A stretch of 64,000 nt of DNA from Streptomyces sp. PCS3-D2 (GTDB taxonomy: Bacteria; Actinomycetota; Actinomycetes; Streptomycetales; Streptomycetaceae). The notes beneath the pieces were generated by a model, which searched no databases, had not been told where the DNA came from, and saw only the letters and a program-made list of their open reading frames with translations. This document shows positions 59,268 through 64,000 of the stretch, in pieces. The DNA is taken from assembly GCF_000612545.2 (NCBI RefSeq), contig NZ_CP097800.1, forward strand, positions 868,001 to 932,000. The letters are read 5' to 3'. Every line of letters begins with the position of its first letter. The stretch's first letter is position 1. Both the position numbers and the translations under genes were made by a program.

Positions 59268-60413
59268 GTGCCCGGACCCCGTCTCCGCACCGCTGCCGTC
59301 GCCGCTTGCCTCGGCCTCGCCGCGGGACCCCTCGGCGCCTGCGGGGACAAGCCCCCCGCAGCGCCCAGGGCACCCGCGGTGGCGACCTCGGCCGCGGACG
59401 CGGGCGGCATGGCGGCGCTCACCGCCGCGGCCAGGAAGGAAGGGGTCCTCAACACCATCGCGCTCCCCTCCGACTGGGCGGGCTACGGGGAGCTGATCGA
59501 CGGCTTCCAGAAGAAGTACGGGATCCGGGTCATCGTGGAGAACCCGGAGGGCTCCAGCCAGGACGAGATCGACGCCCTCAAGGAGCACCGGCGCGACGGA
59601 ACCGCCCCGGACGTGATCGATGTGGGCGGCACCTTCGCGCCGGGTGCGGCCCGGCAGGGTCTGCTCACCCCGTACGAGGTCGCCCCGTACGACGACATCC
59701 CCGACGAGCAGAAGGACCCCCGGGCCCGCTGGTACAACAACTACGGCGGTTACGTCTCGATCGGCTGCGACGCCAAGCGTGTCAAGACCTGCCCCGCGAC
59801 CTTCGCCGACCTGCGCAAACCCGAGTACAAGGGCCAGGTCTCGCTCAACGGCGACCCCACCAAATCGGGCTCCGCCTTCGCCGGGGTGTACGCGGCGGCC
59901 CTGGCGAACGGGGGCTCCTTCGACAACATCCAGCCCGGCATCGACTTCTTCGCCGAGCTCAGCAGGAACGGCAACTTCATCCCGGTCGAGTCCACTCCGG
60001 CGACGATCGAGCAGGGGCGGACGCCGATCAGCATCGACTGGGACTTCCTCAACCTCGGGTATGCCGACGAGTTCCGCCGCAAGGGCGCGGACCTGGACTG
60101 GCGGACCTCCATCCCCTTCGACGGCAGCTTCGCCCAGTACTACGCGCAGGGGATCAACAAGGACGCCCCGCACCCCGCGGCGGCGCGGCTGTGGCAGGAG
60201 TACCTGTTCAGCCCGGAGGGCCAGAACATCCGGCTCGGGGCGTACGCGCGACCGGTGCTCATGAAGTCCATGCAGGAGAACGGCACCCTCGACAAAGCCC
60301 TGGCGGAGATGCTGCCCACGGTCGAGGGCACACCGGCATTCCCGACCGAGCAGCAGCAGGCGAAGGCGGGCAGGACCGTCGACCGGAAGTGGGCCGAGGC
60401 CGTCTCCGGCTGA
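59268..60413 (+). CDS. Solute-binding lipoprotein (PotD/AfuA-like), orphan
   Basis: 381 residues from GTG 59268 with GGAG upstream. Signal and lipobox LGLAAGPLGACG. The binding fold (KEGVLNTIALPSDWAGYGEL; DVIDVGGTFAPGA; GQVSLNGDPTKSGSAFAGVY; TPISIDWDFLN) resembles extracellular protein family 1/13 binding proteins for iron or polyamines. No permease or ATPase follows, so it must serve a transporter encoded elsewhere. Confidence 0.85.
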   Translation: MPGPRLRTAAVAACLGLAAGPLGACGDKPPAAPRAPAVATSAADAGGMAALTAAARKEGVLNTIALPSDWAGYGELIDGFQKKYGIRVIVENPEGSSQDEIDALKEHRRDGTAPDVIDVGGTFAPGAARQGLLTPYEVAPYDDIPDEQKDPRARWYNNYGGYVSIGCDAKRVKTCPATFADLRKPEYKGQVSLNGDPTKSGSAFAGVYAAALANGGSFDNIQPGIDFFAELSRNGNFIPVESTPATIEQGRTPISIDWDFLNLGYADEFRRKGADLDWRTSIPFDGSFAQYYAQGINKDAPHPAAARLWQEYLFSPEGQNIRLGAYARPVLMKSMQENGTLDKALAEMLPTVEGTPAFPTEQQQAKAGRTVDRKWAEAVSG

Positions 60414-60590
60414 CGGCCCCGAACTGACGCGACCGGAGGCCCGGGGCCCGCCGGTGCCGTACGAGACCGGCCGCCGGGCCCCGGGCTGCGGCGTACGCGG
60501 CACGGACCTACGCTGAACCGGTGACCGGCCGCACCGGAGGCAGGGTGTCACCAGGCGCCATCCGGCGGCGGCCCGAGGAGGTGACGCCGG

Positions 60591-61340
60591 ATGTCCGCAT
60601 CCCGGGCAGCAGCCGCGGCCCGCCGCGCGGCCGTGGGAACCGCCAGTCTGATCGTGTTCGCGGGCGCCGGTACGGGCACCGCCCTGGCCGACGACAACGG
60701 CATGGCCGACAAGAGCGCACAGGCCATCGCCGAGGCCTCCCGCACGGCGATGTCGAAGGTCACCTCCATGCGCATGGTGGCCAAGGTGTCGGAGGGCGCG
60801 GGCACCACCGCGCTGGACATCCGGTTCGACGATGCGGGCGACTGCGTCGGCACCGTCACTCCTCCCGGCGGCTCCGGCAAGGCGGACGTCGTCAAACGCG
60901 GCAACGACGTGTGGATGAAGCTCGACGACGACCTGCTGCGGGCCCAAGTACCGGCCGAGGCGGCCGAGGACGCGATCGCGTTGATCAACGGCCGCTACCT
61001 GCACGGCACCACGGACAACATCATGCTGCGCGATTTCGCCCAGTTCTGCGATCTCGACTACTTCAAGTCGGAGTTCTCCTCGAAACCGGCGAACGAGCAG
61101 CTGACGAAGGGCGCGCGCACCACCGTCGACGGCCGTCCGGCCATCACGGTCACCGGAAAGCGCGGCGGGGACACCGGCAGCTACCAGGTGTCCACGCAGG
61201 ACGAGCCGTACCTCCTGCGCGTCCAGGGCACCAAGGCGTCCGGCGAGCGTGTGGAGGCCACCTTCTCCGCCTTCGACGAGCCCGTCCGGCCCGAGCCTCC
61301 CGCAGCCGCCGACTCGGTCGAGCTGTCGAAGCTCCAGTAA
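60591..61340 (+). CDS. Secreted LppX/LprG-like protein
   Basis: 249 residues. Signal peptide with A-L-A-D cleavage (GTGTALADDN), then a beta-rich domain: AMSKVTSMRMVAKVSEGAGT, DIRFDDAGDCVGTVTPPGGS, DVWMKLDDDLL, TVDGRPAITVTGKRGGDT. The layout resembles LppX/LprAFG lipid-binding folds common in actinobacteria, though no lipobox Cys is seen. The AGGAGG in front of the ATG is a strong ribosome site. Confidence 0.7.
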   Translation: MSASRAAAAARRAAVGTASLIVFAGAGTGTALADDNGMADKSAQAIAEASRTAMSKVTSMRMVAKVSEGAGTTALDIRFDDAGDCVGTVTPPGGSGKADVVKRGNDVWMKLDDDLLRAQVPAEAAEDAIALINGRYLHGTTDNIMLRDFAQFCDLDYFKSEFSSKPANEQLTKGARTTVDGRPAITVTGKRGGDTGSYQVSTQDEPYLLRVQGTKASGERVEATFSAFDEPVRPEPPAAADSVELSKLQ

Positions 61341-61372
61341 CGCGGCCGCGCAAGGGCAACGGCTGGAAGCCG

Positions 61373-62188
61373 TCAGACCCGGGAGCGGTAGGCCCGCATG
61401 GCCAGGGGCACGAAGACGATCGCGATGCCCGCCGCCCAGACCAGGGACCACATGATCGGCTCCCCTGCGGGGGTGCCGAGCAGCAGTCCGCGGAAGGCGT
61501 CCGACAGCTGGGTGACGGGATTGACGTTCACCCAGGCCTGGAGCCAGCCGGGCATCGTGTCGACCATCACGAAGGCACTGCTCGTGAAGGTGATCGGGAA
61601 GATCAGCGTGAAGGCGAAGACCTGCACTTTCTCCGCGTCGCCGGCCAACATCCCGATCAGGACGGCCGTCCACGAGACGGCCGCGGCAAAGATCAGGAGC
61701 AGCAGGATCCCGCCGGCGAAACCGGCGACACCGCCGGTGATCTCAAAGCCCAGCAGGGTGCCCAGAGCGATCATGAGGAGCATCGCCCAGAGCTGTTTGG
61801 CCAGGTCGGCCGCGATCCGCCCGAGGAGGGGTGCCGAGCGGGCGACGGGCAGGCTGCGGAGGCGGTCGAAGACCCCCTTGGTGAGGTCGATGTTCAGCGC
61901 CATCGCCGTGTACATGCTCATGAAGAGCGTGTTCTGGACGATGATCCCGGCGAGGGCGTACTGGAGGTATGCCTGCGGGGATCCGGCCATCTGTCCGCCG
62001 AAGACGTAGGTGAACAGGAAGACGAACATGATCGGCGAGATGCTGTAGTCGACGAGCTCCAGCGGATTGTGCTTGACGGAGACCAGGCTGCGCCAGGCGA
62101 GCGTCGCGGTCTGCCGCAGGGCCGCCAGGGGGCGTACCCGGCCACTGCCGCCGAGCGCGCCGGTCACGGGTGTGGAGGCGGTGGTCAC
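61373..62188 (-). CDS. ABC-2 type exporter permease (DrrB-like)
   Basis: 271 residues with about six helices. Seen: ATLAWRSLVSVKHNPLELVD, PIMFVFLFTYVFGGQMAGS and VFDRLRSLPVARSAPLLGRI, the ABC2_membrane signature of DrrB-type drug exporters. GTG 62188 overlaps the stop of the ATPase gene (GTGA). Forms the channel for the partner ATPase. Confidence 0.92.
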   Translation of the reverse strand: MTTASTPVTGALGGSGRVRPLAALRQTATLAWRSLVSVKHNPLELVDYSISPIMFVFLFTYVFGGQMAGSPQAYLQYALAGIIVQNTLFMSMYTAMALNIDLTKGVFDRLRSLPVARSAPLLGRIAADLAKQLWAMLLMIALGTLLGFEITGGVAGFAGGILLLLIFAAAVSWTAVLIGMLAGDAEKVQVFAFTLIFPITFTSSAFVMVDTMPGWLQAWVNVNPVTQLSDAFRGLLLGTPAGEPIMWSLVWAAGIAIVFVPLAMRAYRSRV

Positions 62189-63201
62189 GGCAGGCTCCCC
62201 GCGGTCGCGTACTGCTCGTCGCCCCCGCCCCCGCCCCCGTCCGGGCCCCCGTCGCCCGGTGCCGTCGGCGACTGGGCCCGGTGGCCGGTCAGGACCATGA
62301 ACACCTCGTCGAGCGACGAGCGCCGCAGGGTCAGCTCCGCCACCCCGATGCCCGCCCGGTCCAGCCGCCGGACCACGCTCGGCATCAGCTCCGGGTCCTT
62401 GACGGGCACGGTGATCCCGCCACCCTCGATCTCCGCCAGGGGGCCCGCTTCCTCGGCGATCAGGGCATGGGCGGTGGCGAGGTCCTCGGCCCGAGCCGGC
62501 CGCAGCTGGAGGACCTGCCCGCCGACCTGCGCCTTCAGCTCGTCGGGCGTGCCGTCGGCGATGACCGTGCCCTTGTCGATCACGACGATGCTGTCGGCCA
62601 GCCGGTCCGCCTCGTCCAGGTACTGCGTGGTCAGCAGCACCGTGACGCCCTCGGCCACCCATCCGCGCAGCATGTCCCACACCTCACCACGGCTGTGCGG
62701 GTCGAGTCCGGTGGTCGGCTCGTCCAGGAAGAGGATCTGCGGCCGCCCCACCAGGCTCGCCGCGAGGTCGAGACGCCGCCGCATGCCACCCGAGTACGTC
62801 TTGGCGGCCCGTCCCGCCGCCTCGATCAACCGGAAGCGGTCGAGCAGCTCGGCGGCCCGGGACCGGGCCGCGCCGCGCGGCATGCCCAGCAGTCGACCGA
62901 TCATCAGCAGGTTCTCCGTGCCGGTCAGGTTCTCGTCGACGGCGGCGTACTGGCCGGTGAGCCCGATCACCGAGCGGACCCGGCCCGCCTCCCGGACGAC
63001 GTCGTAGCCGGCGACCTCCGCGCGGCCCTCGTCCGGCCGGAGGAGGGTGGCGAAGATCCGGACGGCGGTCGTTTTGCCCGCGCCGTTGGGCCCGAGCAGG
63101 CCGAGGACGCTGCCGACGGGCACTTGGAGGTCCACGCCGGCCAGTGCACGCGTCTGCTTGAACCGCTTCGCCAGGCCCTCGGCCCGGATCGCGTACTGCA
63201 T
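62185..63201 (-). CDS. ABC exporter ATPase (DrrA-like)
   Basis: 338 residues. Walker A GPNGAGKTTAVR, signature YSGGMRRRLDLAASLVG, Walker B ILFLDEPTTGLDPHSRG, D-loop and a C-terminal DrrA-type domain (GIGVAELTLRRSSLDEVFMV). A Gly/Asp-rich tail ends the protein. ATG 63201 is used; GTG 63210 is an in-frame alternative. With the permease it forms a drug- or lipid-type exporter. A palindrome (63252-63265) lies just upstream. Confidence 0.93.
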   Translation of the reverse strand: MQYAIRAEGLAKRFKQTRALAGVDLQVPVGSVLGLLGPNGAGKTTAVRIFATLLRPDEGRAEVAGYDVVREAGRVRSVIGLTGQYAAVDENLTGTENLLMIGRLLGMPRGAARSRAAELLDRFRLIEAAGRAAKTYSGGMRRRLDLAASLVGRPQILFLDEPTTGLDPHSRGEVWDMLRGWVAEGVTVLLTTQYLDEADRLADSIVVIDKGTVIADGTPDELKAQVGGQVLQLRPARAEDLATAHALIAEEAGPLAEIEGGGITVPVKDPELMPSVVRRLDRAGIGVAELTLRRSSLDEVFMVLTGHRAQSPTAPGDGGPDGGGGGGDEQYATAGSLP

Positions 63202-63251
63202 GGAGATCACCCCGTACGGGAGGGACGTGCTGCTGCCACTTCCCTCAACTG

Positions 63252-63265
63252 TGACGCACGTCACT
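63252..63265. promoter_or_regulatory. Palindrome in the divergent promoter of exporter and nucleoside hydrolase
   Basis: GTGACG-CA-CGTCAC, a perfect 6-bp inverted repeat 50 bases before the exporter start and 190 bases before the nucleoside hydrolase gene. Resembles a TetR- or GntR-type operator; the cognate regulator is not in the window. Confidence 0.4.
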
Positions 63266-63452
63266 GACATTGTCCGGTCGGTCGCCCCGTACTGTTCGGC
63301 CGCGGTGAGCACGCCCACGGCTGTTCGCGGGCCTCTCGCCCTCCGTTCGCCGCGCCGGCCGGCGCAAACGGCGTGTGCCGGCCCGTCGGTGCGCACACTG
63401 GATCCGGTGGCCCGCGCCGCAGCGGCGGCGGACCGAGGAGAGGTGTCCGGCC

Positions 63453-64000
63453 TTGAGTGCTCCCGTCTCTTTTCCTGTTCCTGTTCCTGTTCCTGCCCCC
63501 GTCCCGATCGTCATCGACTGCGACCCGGGCCATGACGACGCCCTGGCGATCCTCCTCGCGGCGGGCGACCCAGGGGTCGAGCTGCTGGCCGTCACCACGG
63601 TGGCGGGCAACCAGACCGTGGAGAAAACCACTCTGAACGCCCTGCGGGTGTGCACCGTCGCCGGTATCACGGGGGTCCCGGTCGCCGCCGGGTGCGCGGG
63701 GCCGCTGGTGGAGACGCTGCGGGTCGCCGAGGACGTGCACGGGGTGTCGGGGCTGGACGGCCCCCGTTTCCCCGAGCCGTCCCTGACGGCCCGGCCCGAG
63801 CACGCCGTGGAACTGCTGCGACGGGTGCTGGCCGAGCACCCGGAGCCGGTCACCCTGGTACCGACGGCGCCGCTGACGAACATCGCCCTGCTGCTGACCC
63901 GGTACCCCGAGCTCACGGGCCGGATCAGGGAGATCGTGCTGATGGGCGGTTCCACGGACCGGGGGAACCGGACCCCGGCCGCCGAGTTCAACATCCACAC
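63453..64000 (+). CDS. Nucleoside hydrolase (IunH family), 3'-truncated by window edge
   Basis: 182 residues are visible from a TTG start at 63453 preceded by GAGGAGAGG. The calcium/ribose-binding DCDPGHDDALAILLAAG motif is diagnostic; VTTVAGNQTVEKTTLNALRV, VTLVPTAPLTNIALLL and EIVLMGGS follow. It hydrolyses N-glycosidic bonds of nucleosides for salvage. The N-terminus carries PVPVPVPVPAPVP encoded by a TTCCTG tandem repeat (about 63471-63498). The stop codon lies beyond the window. Confidence 0.92.
   Translation, partial: MSAPVSFPVPVPVPAPVPIVIDCDPGHDDALAILLAAGDPGVELLAVTTVAGNQTVEKTTLNALRVCTVAGITGVPVAAGCAGPLVETLRVAEDVHGVSGLDGPRFPEPSLTARPEHAVELLRRVLAEHPEPVTLVPTAPLTNIALLLTRYPELTGRIREIVLMGGSTDRGNRTPAAEFNIH

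Overview
The window is very GC-rich and gene-dense. Genes within a strand often overlap by 4 bases (ATGA/GTGA), third codon positions are almost all G or C, GTG starts are common, and DmdR/IdeR-type iron boxes are present. The gene families (RHS toxin with a type VII secretion type N-terminus, SpoIIE/GAF/PAS phosphatase, roadblock proteins, PaaX, universal stress proteins) point to Streptomyces or a close relative. All functional calls come from reading motifs by eye; no database search was run.

Layout. (1) 1-3.9 kb: the end of an unknown gene, an ArsR regulator, and a minus-strand group of panD (aspartate decarboxylase), a small hidden gene and an Asp/Glu-racemase-like gene, then a decayed IS110 remnant and a strong hairpin. 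(2) 3.9-26 kb: one long minus-strand biosynthetic operon of fourteen genes. Its promoter-proximal genes are a class III aminotransferase, an inositol-monophosphatase-type phosphatase and a zinc alcohol dehydrogenase. Their types and order match the three-gene azasugar signature (GabT1-Yktc1-GutB1) that makes mannojirimycin/deoxynojirimycin-type iminosugars from fructose 6-phosphate in Bacillus. They are followed by an intracellular GH35-like glycosidase, a two-domain aminotransferase, a SnoaL-like protein, a two-module NRPS (A-T-C-A-T-R, reductive release), a P450 with its ferredoxin, a GlcD-type FAD oxidase, an MFS exporter (apparently frameshifted), a TauD-type oxygenase, an ATP-grasp ligase and a HisC-like aminotransferase. 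(3) 26.2-29.7 kb: a GPP34-like gene, a HAD phosphatase and an FucP-like MFS, with a divergent DeoR regulator. An 11-base word is shared by the promoter regions of the MFS group and of the biosynthetic operon, so one sugar-phosphate-sensing repressor may control both.

(4) 30-32.8 kb: a LuxR/TrmB-like regulator, a complete IS3-family element and a TnpB remnant. (5) 33-39.5 kb: a polymorphic toxin locus with an SseB-like protein, an ESX-type small protein, a 1545-residue RHS protein ending in a colicin-D-like tRNase domain, and a fused immunity protein. (6) 39.5-41.4 kb: decayed DNA with a frameshifted pseudogene, 11-bp tandem repeats and a second, truncated copy of the panD leader and first codons. 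(7) 41.4-44.0 kb: a dormancy-type group of a tandem universal stress protein, a ribosome hibernation factor with two C-terminal domains and a shortened universal stress protein. (8) 44.3-46.1 kb: a DUF4388-like protein with two roadblock proteins. (9) 46.6-53.1 kb: an iron(III) ABC importer and, divergently, an adenylation-carrier-membrane acyltransferase fusion, each with an iron box. (10) 53.2-64 kb: an alpha/beta hydrolase, GNAT plus PaaX regulator, a SpoIIE phosphatase, an orphan solute-binding lipoprotein, a secreted protein, an ABC-2 exporter pair and the start of a nucleoside hydrolase that runs off the window.

The most interesting system is the hybrid azasugar-NRPS operon. It suggests an iminosugar joined to, or made beside, a reductively released dipeptide, with a beta-galactosidase-like protein as a possible self-protection or processing enzyme.
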